Assembly: GCA_029339505.1 (NCBI GenBank)
Contig: JAQISU010000189.1
Location: 2,267,001 to 2,331,000 of the forward strand
Length of the DNA stretch: 64,000 nt
Reading direction: 5' to 3'
Origin: Unio delphinus
Lineage: Eukaryota > Mollusca > Bivalvia > Unionida > Unionidae
Shown: positions 51,185 through 62,946 of the stretch, piece by piece
Layout: each line of letters starts with the position of its first letter
Position numbering within the stretch: the first letter of the stretch is position 1
The notes under the pieces: model-generated
What the model was told of the DNA's origin: nothing
Seen by the model: only the letters and a program-made list of their open reading frames with translations
Databases searched by the model: none
Program-made: the position numbers and the translations under genes

Positions 51185-52075
51185 TCTTGACATGTGGCCT
51201 TCTTCTCTGGATGTCCATCATGTGATCTGGCTCTTGACTCCAAACCTGGACAAGATGTTACATGTTAGGCATTGGAAGTCTGTAGACATGATGGTCGGAG
51301 ATTCTGCAATTTGCTGTTTTTTTTCTAATGGCTGTGAGGCACTGGCTGCAGTCAACCTCCACTAGTTCAAAAGCCTTTGCGATGAGCCTATGCCAGGCAG
51401 AAGGATATACGTGGCCGAGGCTTCCAGCTTACTGGGTTGGGTTCTGCACCATTTCAAGTTACACAGTTGTCTTTACACCTTTTCCTGAGGTGCCCTCATT
51501 TCTACTTTCCCTGCTTGAGCTCAACATAGAAGAGCTGTCTCTGTATTCTGGTCTCCTCCAATAGGAATGATGTGGCCAGACCATTGAATCTGGGCTTGTA
51601 GTAGTAGTGCCTCAATGCTAATAACACTGGCCATGTTGAGGACCTCTAAGATGGGCACCCAATCTTGCCATCTGATCGTTGGTAAGCACACATGGAATTT
51701 CTTAAGCTGTTTTTACATGCATGTAGTATACATTTCAAGTTTCACAACTGTTGAGCATGGAAGTAAGGATCTCATAGACCTTGATCTTGGTGGGGTGCAT
51801 CTGCATGTTTGTTTTTTTTTGCTGCAGGACTCCGACACGTTATTCTTGGGCTTGGCTTGTTTTCCAGATCCTGCTTGTAATTTCATTTTCCTGCAACCCA
51901 TCTGAAGACATTGTGCTTCCTAGGTATGTGAAACTCTCCCCATTCTTATTCCCCTTGATCGTGGTTGTGGTTATGGTGGGTTTGTGTAAGGAGTGGCTGA
52001 AGGAGTACCTCTGTTTTATACAGGTCTATAGTCAGACCAAACAGCTTGAGGCAACCAGCTTGTTTGGCTCTTGAC
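51185..52075 (-). pseudogene. LINE 3' end: RT C-terminal region and terminal zinc finger, decayed
   Basis: Remnant of a non-LTR retrotransposon, read on the minus strand with several frameshifts and stops. In order: AGCLKLFGLTIDLYKTEVLL (about 52060-52000; reverse-transcriptase end with the FGLTI..KTEV signature), TKIKVYEILTSMLNSCET (about 51790-51735), a QDW..LEVL..A-type stretch (about 51660-51600), the QIQWSGHI motif (about 51590-51565), and near 51270-51210 FQCLTCNILSRFGVKSQIT, a C-x2-C finger-like tail. This order is characteristic of a widespread animal LINE family whose ORF ends in a zinc finger. I do not assign the clade. The 5' two thirds of the element is absent. The plus-strand open frames here (51024-52074) are antisense shadows. 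Confidence 0.75.
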
Positions 52076-52689
52076 ATGTGGCATGTACTTTTTTTTAATG
52101 ACATTGTAAACAAGCTTGCAACAGAAAAATAAAAAAACATCAAACATGAATATCAAACTAAATGGATAACTTCTGAAATAAAGGAAACATTGCACAAATT
52201 TAATTTTAAAAAAATAGCTGGGAAAGCTACAAATAAAAGTTTTCAATAAATTATTCTAAGAAAAGTTACTATGCAACATTTATTAAAGAAAACAAATGTT
52301 CTAAATCATTTTAACAGTATTTAAATGAACCAAATCCATCAAAAAAAATAAAAAGCACAACATTCCAACTCTGCATAGTTCTGATGACAGCAAAGCTACT
52401 TCACTGTAGGATACAGCTGGTGTGTTTAACCCAGTTATTTACCAATAAATAAAGTATATATTCTGAAAGTGAACAAAATAGTTGCAAACCTGATTTAAAT
52501 TTGATCATAAATTTTGTAAATGATAGAGTTCCTTAAGGATCTACTAACTGCCTTACGTATTGTCAGTGTAAGTAATGTTCTTTACACTCGGTAAAATCAA
52601 CAAAAAACACATGTAGTACAGATAATGTGAGACAAAAGTCATACAGTTATCAGAACCAGTTATAGCATGCCCTGTTACATGGCTGATTA

Positions 52690-54190
52690 ACCATAGTATT
52701 GCTATAGGTGTCTTTACAAATAAAGTAAAGGATGTAGAAAGGATTCTGGAAATTACAGATCCATTTTAGCAGCTTTATCAGAAAGCATAGAGCAAAGCGT
52801 ATTCATGTCAAACATTTTGCTTTATCAGAGAGCGTAGAGCAAAGCGTATTCATGTCAAACATTTTGCTTTATCAGAGAGCATAGAGAAAAGCATATTCAT
52901 GTCAAACATTTTGCTTTATCAGAGAGCATAGAGAAAAGCATATTCATGTCAAACATTTTGCTTTATCAGAGATGTTTGAAACACACATAGCGATAAAAGG
53001 TTTAGAACTAGTGTACATGTACTTTAATATCTTTTCCATTTTCCATGAGAAGCAGTCAGACTTCCACAAAGCATATTCATGTCAAACATTTTACAAAATT
53101 AAATGATCACTAACTGGGAGAAATGAATGGTAACCAAAATGGCTTAATATTTCTAGACTTTAAGAAAGCTTTTGATCTAGTTTAGCATATTTTCCTAAGC
53201 AAGTGACATTGTTATATACCATACAAAATATAATACTTCATATTTATGTGACAGGAAGCAACAAAACTATATGTAAAATATACACTTTACCCCCTGTTAT
53301 ATGAGACATGATGTTCCACAAGGTTATGTGCTGGGTCCCCTTCTCTTTCTTTTATTTATTAATGAACGCAACATACAAATAATGACATGTTTGCAAATGA
53401 GGCAACAGTTTCTTCATCATGTAGCAATGTCTATACCAGGGAATGCAAATTAAGTTCTGGACCTTAATTCAATTGAAGAGTGGTCAAAGCAAAACAAGAT
53501 GGTCACAATCTAACTTAAAATGCATGCTTAAAAAATTTGAAGTTAACAAAGATACATCACTGTACACTAAAGGAAACAAGGTAGTTGAAAATATAAATGA
53601 AGAAAAACTGTTACAAGTTATCATTGACAGACATATTAAGTGGGAAAAGCAAGCAGACAATGTGTGAAATTCTCAGACATCTAAATTTTCATTAATTAAT
53701 ATAATTTTTGAAAAACTCAAAGAACTCCAGAATTCTTTATTATAATGCTATAATGCTTATATACTTTCAATGATTCAATACTATTAAACAATATTGAATT
53801 TTTTTTTATTAGTTCCAACTAAACAGAATCACAAGTTTCAAAAACAAGCAGCTCAGCTAATTCTTGATCATCATCGGATATGTTTGTAGAATTAATTAAA
53901 ATGTTTTATAGATAGAAGAATATATTTTCGGAACGAAGCTCTTGTTTTTAAATGCATCAAAGGAGATGTTCCAGAATACTTGACTAAGTTATTATACAAT
54001 TATATTCTCCCTTTCAGCTAATACTGAATTTTAGCAATTCAGAATCGCCAAAACCTTGCAGTGAATCATTTAAGGCCTGCATTATTCCAAAGCAAAAATA
54101 TGGAAATCACTTCCTGCTCATATTTGATCTGCTGAATCAGTTAAATTGTTATAAAAAGAACAAGCAGTATTCTAACCTATAAATATTAAC
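52690..54190 (+). pseudogene. Non-LTR retrotransposon reverse transcriptase remnant
   Basis: Decayed RT domain on the plus strand, broken by stops and frameshifts. Recognisable blocks in order: NYRSILAALSESIEQSVF near 52752-52810 (usual NYRPIS..LS block), LIFLDFKKAFDLV at 53144-53182 followed by a stop, DVPQGYVLGPLLFLLFINE at 53310-53366, an EEW..QNKM block near 53475, QVIIDRHIKWEKQADNV near 53615-53665, and FRNEALVFKCIKGDVPEYL near 53930-53985. The usual YADD block is not clear. Block order and spacing are normal for a LINE ORF2 C-terminal half. The element is not autonomous. The clade is unassigned. Confidence 0.85.
52773..52970 (+). repeat. 47-bp tandem array inside the LINE remnant
   Basis: Four copies and a partial fifth, starting at 52773, 52820, 52867, 52914 and 52961, of CTTTATCAGAGAGCATAGAG, (A/C)AAAGCATATTCATGTCAA, ACATTTTG. 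The unit is a piece of the RT coding region. 47 is not divisible by 3, so the expansion itself destroys the frame. A further partial copy of the AAAGCATATTCATGTCAAAC part lies at 53068-53092. Confidence 0.92.
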
Positions 54191-54229
54191 AGAGTTCTGG
54201 AATTTATTGTATTATTTCTCCAACAGGTA

Positions 54230-54230
54230 G

Positions 54231-54297
<67 letters not shown>
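54230..54297. repeat. (TG)n(TA)n microsatellite
   Basis: A short TG run is followed by about 55 bases of TA. Confidence 0.93.
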
Positions 54298-54529
54298 TCT
54301 TTCTAATATGATTTTATGAAAAGGGAAAATACTGGTATAAACTTACTACATGCCAATTCTTTTAGCAGAAGTGATCATTAACTCTTATGTATACATGAAG
54401 AAGAATGTAATTTTCAAAGCATTGGAGTGATGAAAAATGTATGTATGCATTTAAAAATGTATGTATGTATTTAAATATGTAGTTAAAACCTTAAAAAAAA
54501 TGGAGAACTTAAGTTATTGTGTAGAAACA

Positions 54530-54800
54530 ATTTTTCATCCTTCAGTGACCTTGACTTTTGACTTTTTCATGCCAAAGATCAATAATGCACACATGTGGTA
54601 AATGCTGATGTTGGAAAATTCAAAGAATTGTATAGTTTTTTTTTTTCTTCTTCCAGCTGCAGTGATGTTGACTTTGGTGCTTCTGAATTCGAAATCCAGT
54701 GTTCTTTCTTACTAGAGTGCAAGTCATCCACAAAGTTTTGTTATGTAGATGTTATATCAGGAACAAGTTATTGTGCAAAAATAAAACTGGCAGCAGACAG
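54530..54800 (+). repeat. Dispersed TGACCTTTGACC-type repeat
   Basis: CAGTGACCTTGACTTTTGAC near 54543 and GTGATGTTGACTTTGGTGC near 54662, with TCTTCTTCCAGCTG, GTGCAAGTCATCCACAAAG and AGTTATTGTGCAAAA pieces of the family. 54800-55340 to its right holds nothing identified. Confidence 0.7.
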
Positions 54801-55346
54801 CTGAATAGATAGATAACATCATACCATACAAGAAGTGTAGGTGATGACTGACTTGTAATTATTAGTGATCATTATGACAGCAGCAATCTGAAAGGTATTG
54901 CACAATCACCACCTTTTCCCTGACAGATCTACTCCAGTTGTCTTGTGCCCAAGTTGAGCAAATGCACCAGAAAGTCTGCAGTGCTGTTGAAGTATGTATA
55001 TACAGATTTTCTAATTAAAATGTGTAAGGTTAAAAGATTTGGTAAGCTGGTGAGGTGAAAGGTCAATGTACAGATTAGTCTAACTCTAGAATGACATTCA
55101 ATAAAATGTCCAGGTATATATCTATTACATAACTTGCAAGGTGAGGATCTGACCTAGTCAAACAGCCTTCAACAAATAAAAGTCATGTGACCAATCTTAC
55201 AGACTGTATTACCTACTGACAACTATAGCTTAGATGCTGAATAAACAGAAATAAAAATATGAATCACTCATGGAATCATTTATGATAATTTCCACTGCTA
55301 ATACAAATTTCAACATGGTACATGTATAGTTTAAAACTGATAAGCA

Positions 55347-55520
55347 CATTCTAGGAATTGCTTAAGAGTCCAATGATTTATGATAATTTACATATTAAAT
55401 TGTTGGGTATTGGAATACATGCAGCTATGGACTCATTCTAGGAATTGCTTGAGAGTCCAATGATTTATGATAATTTACATATTAAATTGTTGGGTATTGG
55501 AACACATGCAGCTATGGACT
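55347..55520 (+). repeat. 87-bp duplication
   Basis: Two nearly perfect tandem copies, starting at CATTCTAGGAATTGCTTAAG (55347) and CATTCTAGGAATTGCTTGAG (55434). 55525-56145 to its right has nothing identified. Confidence 0.92.
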
Positions 55521-56149
55521 CACACAATTCATCAGTTCATTGGTTATATGTTAAGAAGTAACAGAAGTTGCTTGTTTATATCCCCAGCATGGTAGGCATA
55601 AATTTCTCTTCTTTGAATTGCCATCATTTTGGAACCAGCACCAGGTAGTTCTATTATAAGAGTGCCATTATCAAGAAAGACCTAGAGGCTACACTCCCTC
55701 TACCATTATCAGTTCTAAAGACCATTTCAGATGAGGTCATTAGTGGACATGTTACAAAATGTTGATATAATTAGAAGTGTTATGGATACTGTTGTCCTAC
55801 CATCCACCTTTCCAAAATGCTTCTTAACTACTGGCTGGAATATCATGAAAGTTTACTGGTGTTATATTGCCACTGTGATGACTTGTCTGCAGTAGAAGTG
55901 TCGTTCTTGACACTACCTCTGGGGATTATTGAGGCAGGGCCTAAGGGTATTCTTAGCCCATATCCCTGGAGGTTATTGGTACAGGGCTATTCTTGATCCC
56001 CATCCCTGTGGTTACTGGGACTGGGTCAATGTCAAATATGCATAAAGTGCAACTGCAATGACGTTTTAAAATATTCAGTAACATTACTGTATATCTAGCA
56101 CAAGGGAGGTGCTATATATTTGATGGTGTTTTCATTATAACTCTTAGGT

Positions 56150-57670
56150 CAAGGTCATGGAGTTTGCATTGTCATTGTGACAATTTGGGTCAATGTCATG
56201 GAGTTTGCATTGTCATTGTGACAATTTGGGTCAATGTCATGGAGTTTGCATTGTGACAATATGGGTCAATGTCATGGAGTTTGCATTGTGACAATATGGG
56301 TCAATGTCATGGAGTTTGCATTGTGACAATATGGGTCAATGTCATGGAGTTTGCAATGTGACAATATGGGTCAATGTCATGGAGTTTGCATTGTGACAAT
56401 ATGGGTCAATGTCATGGAGTTTGCATTGTGACAATTTGGGTCAATGTCATGGAGTTTGTGCTATAGCTCCTAGGTCAATGTCATAGAGTTTGCATGGACA
56501 CAATTTGGGTCACTGTCATGGAATTTGTATTATGACTCCTAATATGGAGTTTGCATTATGACTCTTTGATCAATGTCATGGAGTTTGCATGGACACAATA
56601 TGGGTCACTGTCATGGAATTTGTGCTTTTGCTATTATGTCAATGTCATGGACTTTGTATTACGCTTCCTAAGTCAATGTCATGGAGGTTGTATTATGGCT
56701 CTTAGGTCAATGTCATGGAGGTTGTATTATGACTTCTAAGTCAACGTCATGGAGGTTGTATTATGACTTCTAAGTCAATGTCATGGAGGTTGTATTATGA
56801 CTTCTAAGTCAACGTCATGGAGGTTGTATTATGACTATTATGACTTCTAAGTCAACGTCATGGAGGTTGTATTATGACTTCTAAGTCAACGTCATGGAGG
56901 TTGTATTATGACTTCTAAGTCAACATCATGGAGGTTGTATTATGACTTCTAAGTCAATGTCATGGAGGTTGTATTATGACTTCTAAGTCAACGTCATGGA
57001 GGTTGTATTATGACTTCTAAGTCAACGTCATGGAGGTTGTATTATGACTTCTAAGTCAACGTCATGGAGGTTGTATTATGACTTCTAAGTCAACATCATG
57101 GAGGTTGTATTATGACTTCTAAGTCAACGTCATGGAGGTTGTATTATGACTTCTAAGTCAACGTCATGGAGGTTGTATTATGGCTCTTAGGTCATTGTCA
57201 TGGAATTTGCATTGAGACAATATGTGTCAATGTCACTGAGTTTGTATTATGGCTCCTAGGTCAATGTTATGGAGTTTTCACTGAGACAATATGGGTCAAT
57301 GTCATGAGGTTTTGTATTATGACTTCTAGATCAATGCCATGAAGTTTGCCTTGTGACTTGTATGTAACTGACATGGTGTTTGTAATATGACTCTTAGGTC
57401 AATGTCATGGATTTTTTTTATGACTCCTAGGTCAATGTCATGGAGTCTGTATTGTGACAAAACAGGTGAATATCATGGAGTTTGCATTGTAACACAGTAT
57501 GTCAATATCATGGAGTTTGTGTGCCTCCTAGGTCAGTGTCATGGAGTTTACATTATAACACTGTGGGTCAATGTCATGGAGTTTGTATTATGACTCAGAG
57601 GTCAATGTCTTATAGTTTGCACTGTCTGTATGTCAATGTCATGGAATTTGCATTTCAACTCTGTGGCAAA
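56150..57670 (+). repeat. 34/35-bp minisatellite, about 42 copies
   Basis: Largest array in the window. All units share GTCAA(T/C)GTCATGGAG.TTG. Three domains are seen: 56150-56450 with GGGTCAATGTCATGGAGTTT, GCATTGTGACAATAT (35 bp); about 56640-57190 with AAGTCAACGTCATGGAGGTT, GTATTATGACTTCT (34 bp, nearly uniform); and diverged flanks to 57670. The uniform central block next to degenerate edges suggests recent expansion from one variant. Frames across it are artefacts. Confidence 0.95.
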
Positions 57671-57699
57671 TGTTGTAGTGGTGAATTAGAGTATTAGTG

Positions 57700-59035
57700 G
57701 ATTTTACATCATGTCCTTGAGGACAAATGGAAGTCAAGTCAGTGGACATATATATTTATTATGAGCCAATGCAGCTGCTCTATTCTATTTATATTATGGC
57801 ATGTTTTACTGAAATAAATTAAATTATTCTTGAGAAACTATTTAACATAAATACATATACATAAACAGTATAGAAAACAACTGCTTTTTGTTAGTCCATA
57901 TTAATTTTTAGTCAGCATCATGTATTCCCTCCACAATTTCTGAAAATGGCAAAATGGGATTTCTTCATAAAGGACTAGCCGCCAGCTGTTACTCTCAATA
58001 CAGATAAATTTATGACCACTGGGGCTTGACATCATTTGCAACATAAGTAGATTACTGAATAATAGTCTTATAATAAACAGCTCTGCTGTCCATCAGCATG
58101 TGAATGAAATGAAATAAGTATAAAAAAATGTAAAAACATTTGTTTCATATGGATCAAAACTATTTTAAGTGGGTAAAAGATTTTGTTATTATCTTAACCA
58201 GTCTGACAATGAAGTCATTAATTTCTGATTTATTTGATAAAACAAAATCTACAAATTTATGAAATAACTATTAATGCTTTGTAACACAAATCTAATACCA
58301 GTAGAGGGCATTGTTAGATTATTTATAGATTTAATTAGTCACTATTATTTAAAGAACCTTTGGGATTATGTTGTATAATCTTTCTTCTGTCCTATAAGGC
58401 AATATCAAAGTTTGAATGGTTTGTCACAGAGATGATTAAAAATCTTAAATTAGAAAAATATACCAAATAGTCATTCTAAAGTAAAAGCCTTAATTACAAG
58501 AAAAATCACCTCGTTTATCGACCTTTAAGGTCATTCTGAACTGTTCAGGTTTAAGATCAGCGACCACACTTTCCAAATCGTTTGCACATTTCTAAATGTT
58601 GCAGATTTGCTAAATAAATGTAACTATTTAAAAAAAAAACTATAAAAATATTCAACTTTATAATCTTTTTCCCCAAGTTTTCATATTTCATAGAATTTGT
58701 TAGAATCCATGTACTTGCAAAATTAATTGCTTTTTTTACTCTAAATTGCTGATAGAAATCATATTTAGATATAGAGACAAAACCTATGACTTGTATGCAC
58801 TTTGTGCAGATATTAGTCTGTTGCTAGACGTTTTATTTTTGTGCAGATAATTTACAGCATTTATTGCTTGACTAAAATGGTCATCTTGTAGCAAAAATAA
58901 TTAAAACCAATAATCAACAAAAAGCTGAGCAAGCAAAAACTTTCAGTATCATGTGACACTACTTTCCTAATGTGTCGTGATGTAGGACACCATATATGAA
59001 TTTCAAAAGCAAAGAAACCTCATGAAGACGACGCT
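57700..59035. other. AT-rich sequence, nothing identified
   Basis: No exon, RNA gene or element was recognised. Confidence 0.5.
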
Positions 59036-59039
59036 GTTC

Positions 59040-59195
59040 CTAAAACAATCACACTTTTGTCAAGTGATGCCAGCACAGGCAAGAACAGAATCCTTGATGC
59101 CAGAACAGCAAAACCAACAAAATCCTTGATGCTAGAACAAACATGACCAACAGAATCCTTGAAACCAACACAGGCAAGACCAACAGAATCCTTCA
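59040..59195 (+). repeat. Short degenerate tandem repeat of about 33 bp
   Basis: About four units of AGAATCCTTGATGCCAGAAC, A.GCAA.ACCAACA. 59200-59680 to its right holds nothing identified. Confidence 0.7.
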
Positions 59196-59684
59196 TAATA
59201 TGGTGTAGAATTTTAAGATATTACAAGAGGTCTGAATTCTATATCTATTCCTATTGAAGCATATTTAATGATTTTTATTCTTCAAAAACCTAGCTGCAAA
59301 TTTATAAACAAAGTGTTGCCTAGTGATTACTGATAAAACACTTTATATGATGGCAGTTCCTGGTCTCTGCTTGCAGTTAAACCTGAACTTAAAAGTGAAT
59401 ACATATATTCATCATGTATGCTGTTATGCTGTGGATTTGCAAAGAAAATGTAACTGTTTACAATTTTTCCAAATGATTAAGCAAACTCTAAAATAATTCA
59501 ACATTGTAATCTTTTGATGTCAAATATAAGAATGGGAGGAGAGAGAACTATATACATGTACAGCCTTCACTGGTTATAACATGGTAGCTGTGGTCCATAA
59601 CTTTGGTCCATAACTGCTGAGTGCATTATGTATCAAGCTATATTATACTGAGTAATGTGCTATGTAAACAAATGCCCTACTGCT

Positions 59685-59702
59685 GGGGGGGGGGGGGGGG
59701 GG
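59685..59702 (+). repeat. Homopolymer G run
   Basis: 18 consecutive G, which is exceptional in this AT-rich sequence. The exact length may be unreliable. Confidence 0.85.
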
Positions 59703-59824
59703 CATAGAGAAATATTTATGTTTAATTTATGTTGTTTTGCTTCAGCTTGTTTTCTCACAGGCCTTATTGTGTGTGCATATTCTTGTCATATTGCTATGAT
59801 GCATGTTGTGCTGACAGTTTTAGT

Positions 59825-59945
59825 GAAGGGGAGCACTAGGGCATCATGCCACAGACTTGTAGCATCATGCCTCACCCAGTCACAATATCCTGATACCAGA
59901 CAGACTAGTCCTAACACTAACCTCTAAATGCTGAGAAACACGCAT
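59825..59945 (-). mobile_element. SINE-II middle fragment
   Basis: Matches the middle of SINE-II: GGCATCATGCCACAGACTTG, CACCCAGTCACAATATCCTG, GACTAGTCCTAACACTAACC. Head and 3' end are missing. Confidence 0.72.
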
Positions 59946-60497
59946 GTAGGCCTTATCTTTATATAGTGATATGACTTTGGTCCATGGGGTTCAATGTGGT
60001 ATACATTTTCCTTGCATTCCATCTCTAACATCAGCAAAAATAAAATGAATCCTGACATAAGGACAGCACATGGTACCAAACAAATCAGTCCACCAAAGGA
60101 CACCTGATTTTTCTAAATAAATTTTATATGGTTAAAAAAGATTAGTACAATGAACTGAAAAAGTTTTTTTTGTAAGTACATGTATTAGCTATAATAAGAG
60201 GTGCTGCATAAGGCAGGTTTCATTAGGCAGTTCACAGCATTCCATTAATTGTGTGTGACCTTTTTGTTGTCTTTTCTTAAAGATTTGTTAATAACGCTAC
60301 ACACAAAAAAGTATACAGATCTACCAGGGGAAAATGACCGTTCATCTATTCTACACAGGTTCCAATATTATGTATAATCCCGATCCAATCATAGAGCTAA
60401 AGATATTGGCGACTCATCATAAATATTAACTAATCATTTTTACTTTGGATTGGAAATTTTAATTTTGTTTTTAAAAAAGAAGAAATTAATAACTTAC

Positions 60498-60565
60498 CTG
60501 TTAGGAAGCTCTGGGCTAAGATCACCTCCATTTCCAACAACAGGGGTCTTTAAAGTTATATACAT
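60498..60565 (-). CDS. hb: Candidate first coding exon of the hunchback-like gene
   Basis: Tentative. On the minus strand an ATG at 60565-60563 opens 22 codons ending LSPELPN and then AG|GTAAGTT, a strong donor at 60498/60497. The exon leaves in phase 2. The 12606-13312 exon enters in phase 2, and joining them gives AG|G (Arg) and an unbroken frame, LPN-R-SDAVSP. The residue composition (TPVVGNGGDLSPELPN) looks like protein and the stretch is GC-richer than its surroundings. The frame stays open upstream of the ATG through an A run, so the true start could be further up. A TTTTTTTGCAAGCAG acceptor-like site just before the ATG is possible too. Chance matches to a donor with the right phase are not rare in 47 kb. 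Confidence 0.38.
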
Positions 60566-60569
60566 TTTT

Positions 60570-62480
60570 TTTTCTGCTTGCAAAAAAAGTCTCCTAGCTG
60601 ATAAATCACCTTGCACTGTTATACCTACTCAATTTTCATCCTGGACTGATGAATTTATTTACACATTTTGTAAATATGTACTGTAAAACCCAATAATGCC
60701 TTGGGTAATTCTAATCCAATACACATTTCTTGGCAGGTCCAGTATACATACTATAGTTTTAGTGCAGGTTGCCTTTGGGATAACTGTTGATTCATAACTG
60801 GGGGGTGGTCACAAGTTCCTTATGCAGGCCTACATTAATTCAAGACTTTGATCAGGAGGTCAAACAATAAAGGCTGACCAGTATTTAGCCCTTCCAAGTG
60901 ACGAATTTTGGGACTGAAAAGAGTTGCAAGCAAGACTGTGGGCGTTGAGATATCACAAAGGCAATCATTACCTGTTTTTCAATCTTTTTTAACAGTCAGT
61001 GAAATCTGACAGGCCATTGGTCAAGAGAAATAATAGGGCCGAGCTTGTTTTTATTAGGTGCCTTTGCTTCTCGACCAGACTGGTCATTTCTTTTTCTATC
61101 AATACTCCATTTTCACCAAATCCATTAATAGTACCCAAAGAAGTCTGGTTTTATAGTAGTATTTTCCCATTATAAGATACTTAATGACCAATGGTCATTT
61201 TTCCATAGGATTCTTATCTGTCAACAACTATCCCAAAAAAGTAAATAGGAAGGCCAATTTTAAAATAAAAATGATTCCCAACTATTCAATTTATTTACAA
61301 ATTTACTTTACCACCTACCTTTGGGAAGTGAAAAATGTGGCATCCTAAGAAATTTGCTCAACATTTTCAGGTAGAGACTTTTAAAAATGTTAATTTAAGA
61401 CATGTGATTCATCAGTTTAACTTATTTATTTTTTCACATGTTCAAAAAACAGAAGAAAATTTATACTAACATCTCAAGCATTAACCAGTCTCAAATGTGG
61501 GGTCTCAGAAAATGATGTACACAATTTTCATTAAATGTAGTTTGGATGTTGTCGATCAAGCAATTATTTTAAAGAAACAATGAAAGGCATGTAAACTGTA
61601 TGTCAGATGCTCCTAATATTAGAATGAATGAGTCACTTAATTCAACTTAAAAAGTTTCAAATATGAAAGATAGTTTTTAATTCTAATCAAATATTTGAAT
61701 ATTAAATTTGTTAGGATTTTATATAAATACATGTACGATGTATTTAATAAATAATATGCATTTCATAACACAACTACATTTTTTTTAAAAATGATTGTGA
61801 GCAAAATTTTTATTGAACGATACCGACATTTGAAAACTATCTACCTGTTGAAGTTTAAAGTCGCTATGTTCATTTCTTATTTAATGAGTTGTGAAACACA
61901 TTATCAGGACTGTGATATTAATGAATCATGCCAAGATTACATCTTGTATTTTTATGCAGCCATTGAAAATAAAAAATGGCACTGGCATTAATTTCCTTTT
62001 CCTGTCAAGACTTTCAAGTGCACACATCTGTGGTGCTTAACTATATTCCAATTTGTCAAAGCTGGTGTAAAAACAAGAATGACCCCTACTTCAACAAGAT
62101 TTTTATCTAAGATCTGCCAGTCTTTTTTTAAGCAGCTACCCTTGGGCTACATCTAGATACAAGTAAATATTATTTCTTTGGACAAGTGGTTCTTTATTCT
62201 TGTGGTTTAGAATAATTACCTAGGATGTTTTTTCCAAGTCTATAAAAATCATTATACCCTGCACTAAACAAAACATATACTCAGAAGTCCTAAATTAAAC
62301 TGCAAGCTGCACAGATCAAAACCTGCCATAGCGTAATGTGCTTACAGATCTGAGTCTATGCAGTTTGTTATGAGTAACAAATACAACAAAAGCTAAAATA
62401 TCCTGACTGTCTATGTGACAGATGATCAAGGTCTGTGTTTCTTTTTGTTTTTTCATTTTGATTCATCTTGTAACCTAGGA
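60570..62480. other. AT-rich sequence upstream of the candidate exon
   Basis: If the exon above is right, this holds the 5' region of the gene. No convincing TATA box, initiator or CpG-rich promoter could be picked out. No other coding exon or element is recognised. Confidence 0.4.
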
Positions 62481-62486
62481 AGAGGG

Positions 62487-62659
62487 CAACGTTCCCTCTA
62501 AGCTGCGTGCATGTGCATGCGCAGCTGCTCAAGCATCCCCAAGCAGCTGAATTGTAAATTTTTGCTCATTCCAACATTAAATTTTGCTCGTCTCCATGAT
62601 GTTTGCACAGTGCAGCGAGCACTGCATGCACATCTACCATTCGCTTAGAGGGAACATTA
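62487..62659 (-). mobile_element. hAT-like MITE, copy 2 (173 bp)
   Basis: Same family as 26529-26660 but inverted. The left end CAACGTTCCCTCTAAGC and the right end GCTTAGAGGGAACATTA are inverted repeats. The flanking 8-bp duplication is GAAGAGGG (62479-62486) and GTAGAGGG (62660-62667), with one mismatch. Internal GAATGGTAGATGTGCATGCA (complement strand) is shared with copy 1. Copy 2 has about 40 bases that copy 1 lacks. Confidence 0.82.
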
Positions 62660-62691
62660 GTAGAGGGATGTCACTTTATGGATTTTTGCAA

Positions 62692-62862
62692 ACCAAGCAT
62701 GTTCAATTCACCTTTATGGATGGACTTGTTTTACAGGACATTGCAGACACAGACAAATGCTGACAAAAACAAACAACCAAGCATGTTCAATTCACCTTTA
62801 TGGATGGACTTGTTTTACAGGACATTGCAGACACAGACAAATGCTGACAAAAACAAACAACC
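62692..62862 (+). repeat. 84-bp duplication, two copies
   Basis: Two perfect tandem copies beginning ACCAAGCATGTTCAATTCAC. The period divisible by 3 duplicates a 28-codon frame, with no sign that it is coding. Confidence 0.93.
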
Positions 62863-62946
62863 ATAGATTAGACGTAGTGATGCAACATGTGCTACAATAT
62901 TTCTACATAACCTATCATTCATACTATTTACAGCAATGGGGGGGGG

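Noticed and set aside
51024..52074. Plus-strand open frames of 78 to 113 codons
   Set aside because: They lie largely antisense to the minus-strand LINE remnant and lack any recognisable domain.
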